Shown: positions 1-7,625 of the stretch, piece by piece
Position numbering within the stretch: the stretch's first letter is position 1
Layout: every line of letters starts with the position of its first letter
Source: Streptomyces brevispora
Lineage (GTDB): Bacteria > Actinomycetota > Actinomycetes > Streptomycetales > Streptomycetaceae
Assembly: GCF_007829885.1 (NCBI RefSeq)
Contig: NZ_VIWW01000001.1
Coordinates: 5,642,001-5,706,000 of the forward strand
DNA length: 64,000 nucleotides
Direction: 5' to 3'
The notes under the pieces: generated by a model
What the model was told of the DNA's origin: nothing
Seen by the model: the letters and a program-made list of their open reading frames with translations, nothing else
Databases searched by the model: none
Program-made: the position numbers and the translations under genes

Positions 1-572
1 CGACTTCCGGGTTGACTTCAAACGTGGTGAGGGGCTTCGGCTGCAGCGCCAAGGGCAGCTTTTCGCGACATGTCCTGCGCAGTTCTTGATGTGCCCTCCG
101 GACTGCCGTGAACTCCAGCCGGGCCGGGCCGTGGTGTGTGACGACACCCGGCCGGACAGTCGCAGTCCACGAGCATCGGCCTCGCCCCGGGGCTGCCCGG
201 CGACAGGTCTGCTCCTGGCCCAGCCTGCGTATTGGCGTACGGGCTGGTGAGGTGACCTTCGTTCGAGGGGTCGGCATCCTCGCCCTGTGAATATCTATGG
301 CCACGGTATGAGAGTTCAACGCGCCGTGCCGGGAGTGTTTTTACCTCAGCAAAGAGAGTCGAATTATTCGCCGTACGCGGACCGTAACGGCGTGCTACTG
401 TCGATCTCAGTTGCAGTTGTGGTTCCCAAAATTTCAAGCTTCTGCGTGGCAATTTCGAACAGCGGAAGCTTCATTGCATTTCCGGTTTCCCTCCGGGCGG
501 GGCATCATTGCGGCGACGCGGAATCCGTGCATTACGGATCCCGGCGTACCGGCCCCCTGAAGGAGATATGAC
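1..572. other. Non-coding leader upstream of the cold-shock gene
   Basis: I see no convincing gene here; the ORFs on both strands have no recognisable family features. The stretch from about 350 to 460 is more AT-rich than its surroundings (for example tcgaattattcgcc at 359-372) and is the likeliest promoter region for the cold-shock gene. If so, the mRNA would carry a leader of 100 bases or more, which is usual for cspA-type genes. I cannot place the transcription start. Confidence 0.4.
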
Positions 573-776
573 ATGGCGTCAGGAACTGTGAAGTGGTTCA
601 ACGCGGCCAAAGGTTTCGGCTTCATCGAGCAGGACGGCGGCGGCGCTGACGTGTTCGCCCACTTCTCGAACATTGCCGCCCAGGGCTTCCGCGAGCTGCT
701 CGAAGGCCAGAAGGTCACCTTCGACATCGTGCCGGGCCAGAAGGGCCCGATGGCCGAGAACATCGTTCCCGCCTGA
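573..776 (+). CDS. CspA-family cold-shock protein
   Basis: A 67-residue single cold-shock domain protein, the normal length for the family. It is a cytoplasmic five-stranded beta-barrel that binds single-stranded RNA/DNA and melts RNA structure. Both nucleic-acid-binding motifs are visible: RNP1 as KGFGFIEQ (residues 13-20) and RNP2 as DVFAHFS (about 29-35), with the typical start MASGTVKWFN. The ATG at 573 follows a strong AAGGAGAT Shine-Dalgarno sequence at 558-565. It precedes a DEAD-box helicase on the same strand with a hairpin terminator between them. Streptomyces carry several cspA paralogues, so I give no specific symbol. Confidence 0.96.
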   Translation: MASGTVKWFNAAKGFGFIEQDGGGADVFAHFSNIAAQGFRELLEGQKVTFDIVPGQKGPMAENIVPA

Positions 777-794
777 CGCTGACGCGCACTTCGT

Positions 795-832
795 AGCTGG
801 GGCCCGCATCCTTCGGGGTGCCGGCCCCAGCT
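795..832 (+). terminator. Hairpin terminator after the cold-shock gene
   Basis: The 10-bp outer stem agctggggcc (795-804) pairs perfectly with ggccccagct (823-832). An inner GCATCC-TTCG-GGGTGC hairpin fills the loop. It lies 18 bp after the cold-shock stop codon. There is no U-tract, as is common for Streptomyces terminators. Confidence 0.7.
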
Positions 833-1063
833 CCGGGCATACTCCCGGTGTGGTGCCACCTGCGGCAGAATCGTCGCCTGCGGGTTTTCGCTGCCCACTT
901 CCTGGGAGTTCCACCCGCTGGTGGAACCGGATTCGTCGCCCATATGGCGTTACTCATTCCATGGCTTGCATTCCGCTCGGGGATTAGCCGCAGGTCTCAT
1001 TTGTCTTCGCATTCCGCTCGGCCCGTTCTTGTGATTCCCCGCGCTGTTCTTCCGCTGCGGGAA
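833..1063 (+). promoter_or_regulatory. Promoter/leader region of the DEAD-box helicase
   Basis: This non-coding region separates the cold-shock terminator from the helicase. It holds a perfect 8-bp hairpin GTTCCACC-CGCT-GGTGGAAC (908-927) and a 13-bp exact direct repeat, gcattccgctcgg, at 968-980 and 1009-1021. With the RBS hairpin that follows, this suggests a structured 5' untranslated region. No transcription start could be assigned. Confidence 0.45.
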
Positions 1064-1090
1064 TTCCTTGATACGTGCCGTATCAAGGAA
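1064..1090 (+). promoter_or_regulatory. Perfect hairpin overlapping the helicase ribosome-binding site
   Basis: The 12-bp arm ttccttgatacg (1064-1075) pairs perfectly with cgtatcaaggaa (1079-1090) across a three-base loop. The 3' arm contains most of the AAGGAAGG Shine-Dalgarno sequence (1085-1092), which lies 6 nt before the ATG at 1099. Folding would therefore hide the ribosome-binding site. This looks like translational control by RNA structure, possibly opened by the cold-shock protein encoded upstream or by the helicase itself. The structure is directly visible; its function is inferred. Confidence 0.6.
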
Positions 1091-1098
1091 GGTTCTGA

Positions 1099-2592
1099 AT
1101 GAACCCCACACGTACGAACAACCGCGCTTCCCGTGCCCGCAGCCTTACCGCCGACTCCGGCCGGGGCAGTAGCCGCTTCAACTCGACCGCCCCGGCCCGT
1201 TCCGGCGGGTCGGGCCGCTCGAGTGGCCAGGGGCGGCGGCCCGCCGCAGTCCAGGGCGAGTTCGCTCTACCGGTCACGGTCACTCCCGCGCTGCCCGCCG
1301 TCGAGGCGTTCGCCGACCTCGACATGCCGGGCCAGCTGCTGGCCGCGCTGACCGCGCAGGGCGTGAGCGTGCCGTTCCCGATCCAGGGGGCGACCCTGCC
1401 CAACACCCTCGTGGGCCGCGACGCCCTGGGACGTGGGCGCACCGGCTCCGGCAAGACGCTCGCCTTCGGCCTGGCCCTGCTGGCCCGCACCGCCGGCCAG
1501 CGTGCCGAGCCCCGCCAGCCGCTGGCCCTTGTCCTCGTGCCGACACGCGAGCTGGCCCAGCAGGTGACCGACGCTCTTGCCCCCTACGCCCGCTCGGTGA
1601 GGCTGCGCATGGCCACCGTCGTCGGCGGAATGTCTATCGGGAGGCAGGCCAACGCGCTGCGCGGTGGCGCGGAGGTCGTCGTGGCGACGCCGGGCCGGCT
1701 GAAGGACCTCATCGACCGCGGTGACTGCCGACTTGACCAGGTCGCGATCACCGTGCTGGACGAGGCCGATCAGATGGCCGACATGGGCTTCATGCCCCAG
1801 GTCACCGCTCTCCTGGACCAGGTTCGCCCCGAAGGGCAGCGGATGCTGTTCTCCGCCACCCTGGACCGGAATGTCGACCGCCTGGTCCGCCGTTACCTCA
1901 GCGACCCGGTCGTCCACTCCGTCGATCCGTCCGCCGGCGCGGTCACGACGATGCAGCACCACGTCCTGCACGTCCACGGCGCCGATAAGCACCGGGCGAC
2001 CACCGAAATCGCCGCCCGCGAAGGCCGGGTGATCATGTTCTTGGACACCAAGCGGGCGGTTGACAAGCTCACCGACCACCTGCTGGCCAGCGGCGTGAGG
2101 GCAGCCGCTCTGCACGGCGGGAAGGCGCAGTCGCAGCGCACCCGGACCCTGACCCAGTTCAAGACCGGGCACGTCACCGTGCTCGTGGCCACGAACGTCG
2201 CCGCCCGCGGCATCCACGTCGACAACCTCGACCTCGTCGTCAACGTCGACCCGCCGACCGACCACAAGGACTACCTCCACCGCGGGGGCCGTACCGCACG
2301 GGCGGGGGAGTCCGGCAGCGTCGTCACCCTGGTCACCCCCAACCAGCGCCGCGACATGACCCGCCTCATGACCGCTGCCGGCATCGTGCCCCAGACCACC
2401 CAGGTCCGCTCCGGCGAGGAGGCACTCGGCCGGATCACCGGTGCCCAGGCCCCTTCCGGTATTCCGGTGACGATCACAGCGCCGGTGGTCGAGCGGCGTC
2501 CGCGCAGCGCGTCCTCGCGAGGCCGGCGCAGCCCCGCCTCGGCGGCGCGGCGTGTGACCGCGCATCAGTCCTCCTACGACGCGGCGGCCTGA
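1099..2592 (+). CDS. DEAD-box ATP-dependent RNA helicase
   Basis: A 497-residue cytoplasmic RNA helicase that unwinds RNA duplexes using ATP. The first ~60 residues are basic and Ser/Gly/Arg-rich. The RecA-like core follows, with motif I GRTGSGKT (about 112-119), Ia PTRELA, II DEAD (about 221), III SAT and VI HRGGRTARAG (about 396-405). A short basic C-terminal tail follows. The cold-shock gene upstream and the leader structure suggest a cold- or growth-stage role in mRNA decay or ribosome assembly, like DeaD/CsdA/RhlE. The subfamily cannot be fixed by eye. The ATG at 1099 is supported by the AAGGAAGG site. Confidence 0.95.
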   Translation: MNPTRTNNRASRARSLTADSGRGSSRFNSTAPARSGGSGRSSGQGRRPAAVQGEFALPVTVTPALPAVEAFADLDMPGQLLAALTAQGVSVPFPIQGATLPNTLVGRDALGRGRTGSGKTLAFGLALLARTAGQRAEPRQPLALVLVPTRELAQQVTDALAPYARSVRLRMATVVGGMSIGRQANALRGGAEVVVATPGRLKDLIDRGDCRLDQVAITVLDEADQMADMGFMPQVTALLDQVRPEGQRMLFSATLDRNVDRLVRRYLSDPVVHSVDPSAGAVTTMQHHVLHVHGADKHRATTEIAAREGRVIMFLDTKRAVDKLTDHLLASGVRAAALHGGKAQSQRTRTLTQFKTGHVTVLVATNVAARGIHVDNLDLVVNVDPPTDHKDYLHRGGRTARAGESGSVVTLVTPNQRRDMTRLMTAAGIVPQTTQVRSGEEALGRITGAQAPSGIPVTITAPVVERRPRSASSRGRRSPASAARRVTAHQSSYDAAA

Positions 2593-2638
2593 GCACTTCG
2601 TGATCCGGAAGCTGACCCATCTGTGCAGGAGGCACCTT

Positions 2639-3043
2639 TTGACGCTGGTTCATATGCAGCCCTGCCCGGCAGATGCCACAGCTGTAAGCAGGACAGTGGC
2701 CGACGCCATGGACACTGCCGGACCGCAGGTCTGTGACGACATGACCGTCGAGGTGGCCCTGTCCGTCCTGGCCAGTGCCCGCACCGGGCATCTGCTTGTC
2801 TGCGACGACAGCGGCCGGTGTACTGGACTGGTCGGCCAGTCTCAGCTCGCAGCAGTTCGTGACGGCTCCGCGTACTCGGACAGGATCCAGCTGCGGGACA
2901 TCTTCGGCGACCGAGGGCCGTTCACCTCGCCCGTGACCACCACGGCCGAAGCCGCGCACATGATGCGCTACAGCAACGTCGACGCCCTGCCTGTGGTCGA
3001 CGAACACGGCAGTGCCCTGGGCGTCTTCGCCCTCGCCCGCTGA
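2639..3043 (+). CDS. CBS-domain protein
   Basis: About 134 residues making up a CBS pair, a module that binds adenosyl ligands and senses energy state or acts as a regulatory domain. The first CBS spans about residues 20-75 (ALSVLASARTGHLLVCDDSG) and the second about 85-133 (AEAAHMMRYSNVDALPVVDE). There is no fused catalytic domain. I chose the TTG at 2639 because AGGAGG lies at 2627-2632 with 6-nt spacing. A GTG at 2600 is also in frame but lacks such a site. It lies 46 bp after the helicase stop and is probably co-transcribed. Confidence 0.8.
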   Translation: MTLVHMQPCPADATAVSRTVADAMDTAGPQVCDDMTVEVALSVLASARTGHLLVCDDSGRCTGLVGQSQLAAVRDGSAYSDRIQLRDIFGDRGPFTSPVTTTAEAAHMMRYSNVDALPVVDEHGSALGVFALAR

Positions 3044-3099
3044 GCCGTCCCATCCGCGGCGGAGCCGCCCCCTCTTCGCCCCTCTTCCTGTGAGGCATC

Positions 3100-3411
3100 A
3101 TGCGCTGTGTCATCGCCCGCTTCCCGTTCGACCTCACCAGGAGCGGCGTCCTGGAATCGATGAAGGGCATCAAGCCCGAGCACCTGTCCGGCGAGTCCGT
3201 GATCATCGGCCGACGTACCTACCCCGTCAAACAGGTCGGCCAGGTCATCACACGCCAGGACCGCCGCGACTTCAGCGCAGGAGAAGTCCTGCGGGCCATG
3301 ACCCAGCTCGGCTTCACCTGCCGCGACCTGGCTCCGGCCTCCGCACCCACTCGGGTTCTCAACCCGTTGCAGCAGGCTTCCGCGATGCTGGGCGCCCCTG
3401 TGGCCGCTTGA
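3100..3411 (+). CDS. Conserved hypothetical protein (103 aa)
   Basis: A 103-residue soluble protein of no family I can name. It starts MRCVIARFPFDLTRSGVLES, contains the segment GESVIIGRRTYPVKQVGQVI and ends in a low-complexity Ala/Pro tail. It has no signal peptide or membrane segment. It follows the CBS gene by 56 bp and is closed by a strong terminator, so it is likely the last gene of the helicase-CBS transcription unit and may share its cold/stress regulation. Codon usage resembles its neighbours, so I take it as a real gene. Confidence 0.7.
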   Translation: MRCVIARFPFDLTRSGVLESMKGIKPEHLSGESVIIGRRTYPVKQVGQVITRQDRRDFSAGEVLRAMTQLGFTCRDLAPASAPTRVLNPLQQASAMLGAPVAA

Positions 3412-3444
3412 GCGACGGCCAGGCGTGAGCCGCCGGAAAGCAGG

Positions 3445-3483
3445 GGTGAGGGTCCGACCGGAGCATCCGGTCGGACCCTCACC
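3445..3483 (+). terminator. Strong hairpin terminator
   Basis: A 17-bp perfect stem: 3445-3461 pairs with 3467-3483 across the 5-base loop agcat. It sits between the convergent helicase-side unit (+) and the GvpU-like gene (-), so it can serve both strands. Confidence 0.9.
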
Positions 3484-3514
3484 GTGTGCTGGAGCCGTCC
3501 GGCTCGGCAGTGTT

Positions 3515-3874
3515 TCAGTGGTCCGAGTAGCTGAAATCGCCCATCGTCCAGGCGCTGACGTCCTCGATCGCCACCCGGTACATCCCGCCTGTCTCCGGGA
3601 TCCCCACCGTGCCCTGCAGAATCCGCGCCACATGGAAGTGCAGATGAGTGGGCGGCCCTTCCTCGGCTGCCGCACCGGTGAACATGGCGGAAAAGCCACC
3701 CAGGCGGGCCGAGTCCGCCAGGACCTCCGACACCCGCTGCCTCCAGACGGCTTCGGGAGCCAGCCGGCCCGTGATGACAGCACCACCGGCGACCACGGTC
3801 AGAGGCATCTGATTGCTGCGCCCGGATTCCACCAGGGCGGCAACGTCAACAAGCAACGCGTCAGGCTTCGACAT
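3515..3874 (-). CDS. GvpU-like gas-vesicle accessory protein (tentative)
   Basis: A protein of 119 residues from the start MSKPDALLVDVAALVESG. The layout resembles the GvpU family: an N-terminal strand pair (MPLTVVAGGAVITGRL), a helical middle, then PTHLHFHVARIL and a C-terminal strand ending WTMGDFSYSDH. GvpU proteins are accessory to gas vesicles and affect vesicle clustering in Bacillus. No other gvp gene is in the window, so this is an isolated copy with unknown role. The reading frame extends upstream to 4078, but that part has no family features. No good Shine-Dalgarno site precedes the chosen start. Confidence 0.5.
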   Translation of the reverse strand: MSKPDALLVDVAALVESGRSNQMPLTVVAGGAVITGRLAPEAVWRQRVSEVLADSARLGGFSAMFTGAAAEEGPPTHLHFHVARILQGTVGIPETGGMYRVAIEDVSAWTMGDFSYSDH

Positions 3875-4112
3875 GAGGCCGATTATATTCGTCGGCCATC
3901 GGCCTGCTTTCCTGCGGTGCCAGTCCGGGCAGGATGGCGCTGAAGCCCTGTGGTCGAAGGCGTGGAACCGCCTGTGAGCAGTACAGCGGCCAAGAGTCTC
4001 CCGCCTGTTGCCGCCTCGTCCGAGGGGGAGACGAGCCAACCTACATCCGTGTCCGGTCGGTCCTCGCGCTCGGCGCATGATCCGTTACGGGGATGAGTCC
4101 GGCCGGGCAACT

Positions 4113-5387
4113 TCAGGTTCGAGACTCTGCGGGTCCTGGGGGAGACGTGTGCTGCAGTCCGACCATCGGCGACGCATCGGAGACGTCGGCGCCGTGCTCG
4201 GCGTCGCGGCGGGTGGATCCGGTGCCGTACCAGTCCAGACACATCACGGTGGCATCGTCGTGCAGGAGCCCGTCATGGGCACGGACGACGTGCTCGATAA
4301 GGACACGGGCGGCCTCCCGCGGGTGCAGGTCCTGGGTGCTCTCGATGAGGGCCGGCAGATCGAGGTCTGCTGCGCTGCGCTCCAGCATTCCGTCGGTGAG
4401 CATGACCAGCCGATCCCCGGCCTGCAGGTCCAGTTCCTGGACTGTGTAGGTGTGCGGTGCTGTGAAGCCGAAGGGCATGTCGACGGCCGGTGCGATCTCC
4501 TCGACCTTCCCGCCGCGCAGGCGCAGGGGCCAGGGGTGGCCGGCGTTGATGAACTCGGTTCGACCGTCGTGCAGGCTGATCCGCAGCAGCTGTCCGGTGA
4601 CGTAGCGGCCGCCGCTGTGCTCGGCCACGGCCTGGTCGGCGCTCCGCGCTTGTTCGGCGAGATCAGCCCCCTGCCTGCGGGCGCGGCGCAGTGCTCCGAC
4701 GAGGAGGGTGGCCAGGAGCGCGGCGTCCACGTCGTGTCCCATGGCGTCGGTGACGGACAGCTGAACGTGGTCGCGGTCTATGACGTAGTCGAAGGTGTCA
4801 CCGCCGACATGCTGGGCCGGCTCCAAGGCCCCGGCGACCGCGAACTGGGCTGCCTCGCACGCCAGCGACGTGGGCAGCAGCCGGTGCTGGATCTCGGCGG
4901 CCAGGCTCAGCGGGGAGGTACGCCGGCCCCACTGGTACAGGTCGGTGAAGGGCCGGTTCGCGATGACGATGTATGACAGGGCATGGGCGCTCCGGCGGAT
5001 TCTCAGCAAGGTCTCCGGGCTGGGGCGGTGGGGCAGATGGAGCTCCAGCAACCCGAGCGCATCCCCGCGATTGGTGACCGGTGCGATCACCCGCGTCCAC
5101 GCACCGCCCTCTACGGTCTCCACATGCGGCCGTTGGGTGCGGATCACCGCGTCGTAGACCGTGCCTGAGACAGCGATCGGATCTGCTGAACGCTCCAGGT
5201 CGATGTCGTCCGCGGTACCCAGGCGGACGACGGAGGCGCCGGTGAAGTCGGTGATCAGGAACGACACCGACCGGGCCCCGAGCTGTCTTCGCAAAGAAGC
5301 AGCTACGACGTCGACGGACTCCACCGGCGGCGCAGCCTCCGCCGCGGCCAGTGCCTCACCCAGCCCGTCCACTCCGCGGTCGTCCAT
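4113..5387 (-). CDS. GAF-type sensor / SpoIIE-family PP2C phosphatase
   Basis: 424 residues from the ATG at 5387, which follows a GGAAGGG site; the frame continues upstream to 5495 without support. Residues ~20-165 look like a GAF-type sensor (SVSFLITDFTGASVVRLG; APVTNRGDALGLLELHLP). Residues ~190-395 form a SpoIIE-type PPM phosphatase with metal-binding motifs VGGDTFDY, VTDAMGHDVDAALLATLLVG, INAGHPWPLRLRGG and MLTDGMLERS. Such proteins dephosphorylate STAS-type anti-anti-sigma factors in partner-switching networks. A broken STAS gene lies 3 kb away, but direct pairing is not shown. No membrane segment is visible, so it should be cytoplasmic. Confidence 0.9.
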   Translation of the reverse strand: MDDRGVDGLGEALAAAEAAPPVESVDVVAASLRRQLGARSVSFLITDFTGASVVRLGTADDIDLERSADPIAVSGTVYDAVIRTQRPHVETVEGGAWTRVIAPVTNRGDALGLLELHLPHRPSPETLLRIRRSAHALSYIVIANRPFTDLYQWGRRTSPLSLAAEIQHRLLPTSLACEAAQFAVAGALEPAQHVGGDTFDYVIDRDHVQLSVTDAMGHDVDAALLATLLVGALRRARRQGADLAEQARSADQAVAEHSGGRYVTGQLLRISLHDGRTEFINAGHPWPLRLRGGKVEEIAPAVDMPFGFTAPHTYTVQELDLQAGDRLVMLTDGMLERSAADLDLPALIESTQDLHPREAARVLIEHVVRAHDGLLHDDATVMCLDWYGTGSTRRDAEHGADVSDASPMVGLQHTSPPGPAESRT

Positions 5388-5527
5388 GGGAGCGCCCTTC
5401 CCGCCAGGTGCCCGCCCCCGTACGTGCCCGGTGACACAACTCTTCGGGCGAACACGAAGAGGCAAGCTACCCCACCGCAGGCACGTGCTCCCCATGCGGT
5501 CGAGTGATGTGCCGTCGCACGTTGATG

Positions 5528-5557
5528 TTGACCTTCGAGTGGGTTGAAGCTCAATGA
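5528..5557 (+). promoter_or_regulatory. Possible MerR-type promoter in front of the decayed regulator
   Basis: TTGACC at 5528-5533 is followed after about 18 bp by caatga (5552-5557). An imperfect dyad in the spacer (ccttcgagt / gttgaagc) has the layout of promoters activated by MerR-family proteins. It directly precedes a broken MerR-like gene, so it may be a relic autoregulatory site. Confidence 0.35.
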
Positions 5558-5564
5558 TGGGGAG

Positions 5565-5809
5565 GTGCCGATTCTGAGCTGACGCCGATCGGGGACTTCG
5601 CCCAACGCAGTGGTCTGAGCTACAGCGCGTTGCGGTTCTAGGCCGACCCCGGGCTGCTGTCCCCTTGCCGAAGTCGACCCGGTCTCGGGATACCGCTACT
5701 ACGGCGCCGGGGTCGCGCTTGCCGCGTTCGAGTACGACGGCTTCCGCTTCGACACCATCGGCTGGGAGTTCGCCGAGTACCGGAGCTTCTCTGTTGGAGC
5801 AGCGTGTTG
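5565..5809 (+). pseudogene. Decayed MerR-family regulator
   Basis: The N-terminal MerR DNA-binding domain can be read across interrupted frames. From 5582 it gives TPIGDFAQRSGLSYSALRF, then an in-frame TAG (5639-5641) where the family usually has Tyr. It continues ADPGLLSP and shifts frame near 5663-5670 to EVDPVSGYRYYGAGVALAAF. A GTG at 5565 behind GGGGAGG fits the original start, but a stop and a frame change follow within 20 bases. At least three lesions are visible, so no functional product is expected. The effector domain is missing and rheA on the opposite strand occupies the space downstream. Confidence 0.75.
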
Positions 5810-5867
5810 AAGTGGGGGAGCGGGGCGGGGGCTGTCCGGGCTGGTGTTGCGGTGAACCGGGTGGGGG

Positions 5868-6512
5868 TCAGGGGGGAGTGAGGTGGTCGAGTTGGGTGGC
5901 GAGGTCGGGGTGGGTGGCGGTCAGGTGGGGGTGGGTGGCGGTCAGGGGGGCGATGAGGTCGGCGGGGTCGTTGTGGGCGAGGGCGGCGTGGAGTTCGCTG
6001 AGCGGGCGGTGGGCGGCTGTGGGCAGGTCGGTGAGGGCGGTGATCTGGCGGGCGAGGCGGCGCAGGTCGGCGGCGTGGGTGCGGGCCCAGGCGGTGGTGG
6101 TGCGTTCGGCGGCACGGGCTTGGCGGGTGGCGGTGACGCGCTGTTCGCCGGTGGTGCCGGTGGTGCCGGGGCGGCCCCGTAGGTAGCGGCGTTCGGCGGC
6201 CTGGCGGCTGGCGACGCCGAGGGGGTGGGCGAGGTCGGCCCAGCTGGCGCCCGCGTCGCGGGCGGTCTCGATCAGGCCGGTCTCCCATCCGGCGAGCTGC
6301 TCGCGGACCTGCCGCAACAGCATCAGGGAGGCCAGGGCCTGGTCCGGGGCGGGCCCGGTGCCGGGGCTGTCAGGGCTCTGGTGCCCGGCTGTGTGCAGGG
6401 CCTCGTTGATGGTGCTCAGGGCCGCCGCGGTGGCGAGGAACGACGCCGGGCTGTGGGCGTCGGCGCTGGTGGCGGGCGGCTGGTCTGCTGCGGTCACGGG
6501 CACCTTCCTCAT
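5868..6512 (-). CDS. rheA: RheA-type repressor of hsp18
   Basis: A 214-residue cytoplasmic protein, close to the size of the S. albus RheA repressor. The helical middle part contains a likely helix-turn-helix (DAGASWADLAHPLGVASRQA, about residues 85-105) followed by AAERRYL. The C-terminus is Leu/His/Thr-rich with a short repeat (LTATHPHL/LTATHPDL). It is transcribed divergently from hsp18, the known rheA-hsp18 arrangement, and two TGTCATC-N5-GATGACA-type sites lie between them. RheA is known to act as both repressor and thermosensor for hsp18. The start codon touches the proximal operator with almost no room for a ribosome site, so the mRNA may be leaderless. Confidence 0.85.
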   Translation of the reverse strand: MRKVPVTAADQPPATSADAHSPASFLATAAALSTINEALHTAGHQSPDSPGTGPAPDQALASLMLLRQVREQLAGWETGLIETARDAGASWADLAHPLGVASRQAAERRYLRGRPGTTGTTGEQRVTATRQARAAERTTTAWARTHAADLRRLARQITALTDLPTAAHRPLSELHAALAHNDPADLIAPLTATHPHLTATHPDLATQLDHLTPP

Positions 6513-6514
6513 CG

Positions 6515-6533
6515 TGTCATCTCGTTGACGACA
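6515..6533. promoter_or_regulatory. RheA operator, rheA-proximal (imperfect)
   Basis: TGTCATC-TCGTT-GACGACA has the published RheA recognition layout TGTCATC-N5-GATGACA with one mismatch in the right arm. It lies immediately upstream of the rheA start codon, where it would allow autorepression. Confidence 0.75.
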
Positions 6534-6540
6534 TCGTGTT

Positions 6541-6559
6541 TGTCATCCATTGGATGACA
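6541..6559. promoter_or_regulatory. RheA operator, hsp18-proximal (perfect)
   Basis: TGTCATC-CATTG-GATGACA is an exact match to the RheA site. In fact it forms a 19-bp palindrome with 9-bp arms around one central base. It lies 66 bp before the hsp18 start, with its centre 26 bp from that of the first operator. Confidence 0.9.
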
Positions 6560-6624
6560 TGCTACAACGGTGTCAGTGCAGCGCATTGGCAGTAACTGCC
6601 CGAACCTGCTGGAGGTGTTTCACG

Positions 6625-7056
6625 ATGTTGATGCGCACTGACCCCTTCCGTGAGCTGGACCGGCTGGCGCAGCAGCTGGTCGGCCCGGGCACCTGGTCGA
6701 AGCCGTCGGTGATGCCGATGGACGCCTACCGTGAGGGCGACGAGTTCGTGGTGGCCTTCGACCTCCCCGGCGTGAGCCCGGAGGCGATCGATATCGACGT
6801 CGAGCGGAACATGCTGACCGTCAGGGCCGAGCGCCGCCCCGCGGCGAAGGCCGACGACGTCGCGATGGAACTGTCCGAGCGGCCGCTGGGTGTCTTCTCC
6901 CGCCAGATCGTGCTCGCCGACTCCCTGGACACCGAGCGCATCCAGGCCGGCTACGACGCGGGCGTGCTCACCCTGCGCATCCCGATCGCCGAGCGCGCCA
7001 AGCCCCGCAAGATCTCCGTCGGTGTCGGCTCCGGCCATCAGGAGATCTCCGGCTGA
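6625..7056 (+). CDS. hsp18: Small heat-shock protein Hsp18 (Hsp20 family)
   Basis: A 143-residue ATP-independent chaperone that holds unfolding proteins during heat stress. The alpha-crystallin domain covers about residues 35-130: DEFVVAFDLPGVSPEAIDID, VERNMLTVRAER, a PLGVFSRQIVLAD strand and the hallmark AGYDAGVLTLRIPIAE. I chose the ATG at 6625 because GGAGG lies at 6611-6615; a second ATG follows two codons later. It is expressed divergently from rheA under two RheA operators. Two DUF2267 genes follow on the same strand. Confidence 0.95.
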   Translation: MLMRTDPFRELDRLAQQLVGPGTWSKPSVMPMDAYREGDEFVVAFDLPGVSPEAIDIDVERNMLTVRAERRPAAKADDVAMELSERPLGVFSRQIVLADSLDTERIQAGYDAGVLTLRIPIAERAKPRKISVGVGSGHQEISG

Positions 7057-7158
7057 CACCGGCCGGGATCGGTGCGGAGGGCGGACACCTGATCTCCCCC
7101 TCACCCCGCTCTCCGCACCCCCTGGGCAGTCCGAAGACGAAACGGGACGGCGGTTGAG

Positions 7159-7554
7159 ATGACTCTGCGACACGAAGCGTTCCTCGCCCACGTGAGGGAA
7201 CGCGGCGAGTACGAATCCCTGGACGAGGCGGAGCGGGTGGCCCGCGTGGTTCTCGCCCTGCTCGGCGCGCACCTGGTAGGTGAGGTCCGTGCCCGGCTGG
7301 CGGCACGCCTGCCGGAGGAGTTCGCGCTGATCCTGCTCAACCCGCTGCAGAGTGCCGAGCCGTTGTCCCCGGAGCGGTTCGTCCGCGCGGCCGCCGCGTG
7401 GATCGAGGGCGCCACCGAGCGCACCGCGGCCTGGGACGTCAGTGCTGTGCTGTCCACGGTCGCCGACACCGCCGGTGACGACCTGATGGGCGAGATCCTG
7501 ATCCAGCTCCCCACGGGCTACGACCTGCTCTTCGGCCGCCCCCAACTCACCTGA
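7159..7554 (+). CDS. DUF2267 protein (first copy)
   Basis: A 131-residue all-helical soluble protein of the DUF2267 family, function unknown. It reads as two related halves: a first containing EAERVARVVLALLGAHLVGE...LAARLPEEF and a second containing AVLSTVADTAGDDLMGEILIQLPTGYDLLFG. The closing motif QLPTGYDLLFGR is shared with the next gene. The ATG at 7159 lacks a strong ribosome site. It lies 102 bp after hsp18, so it may be co-expressed with it on heat stress, but no regulatory site was seen here. Confidence 0.85.
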   Translation: MTLRHEAFLAHVRERGEYESLDEAERVARVVLALLGAHLVGEVRARLAARLPEEFALILLNPLQSAEPLSPERFVRAAAAWIEGATERTAAWDVSAVLSTVADTAGDDLMGEILIQLPTGYDLLFGRPQLT

Positions 7555-7625
7555 CCAAGACCCGGGGGGGTGTCACGTCCCCGGGCGCCATCCCATCCCG
7601 GCTCCGATGAAAGGCATCCACCGCA

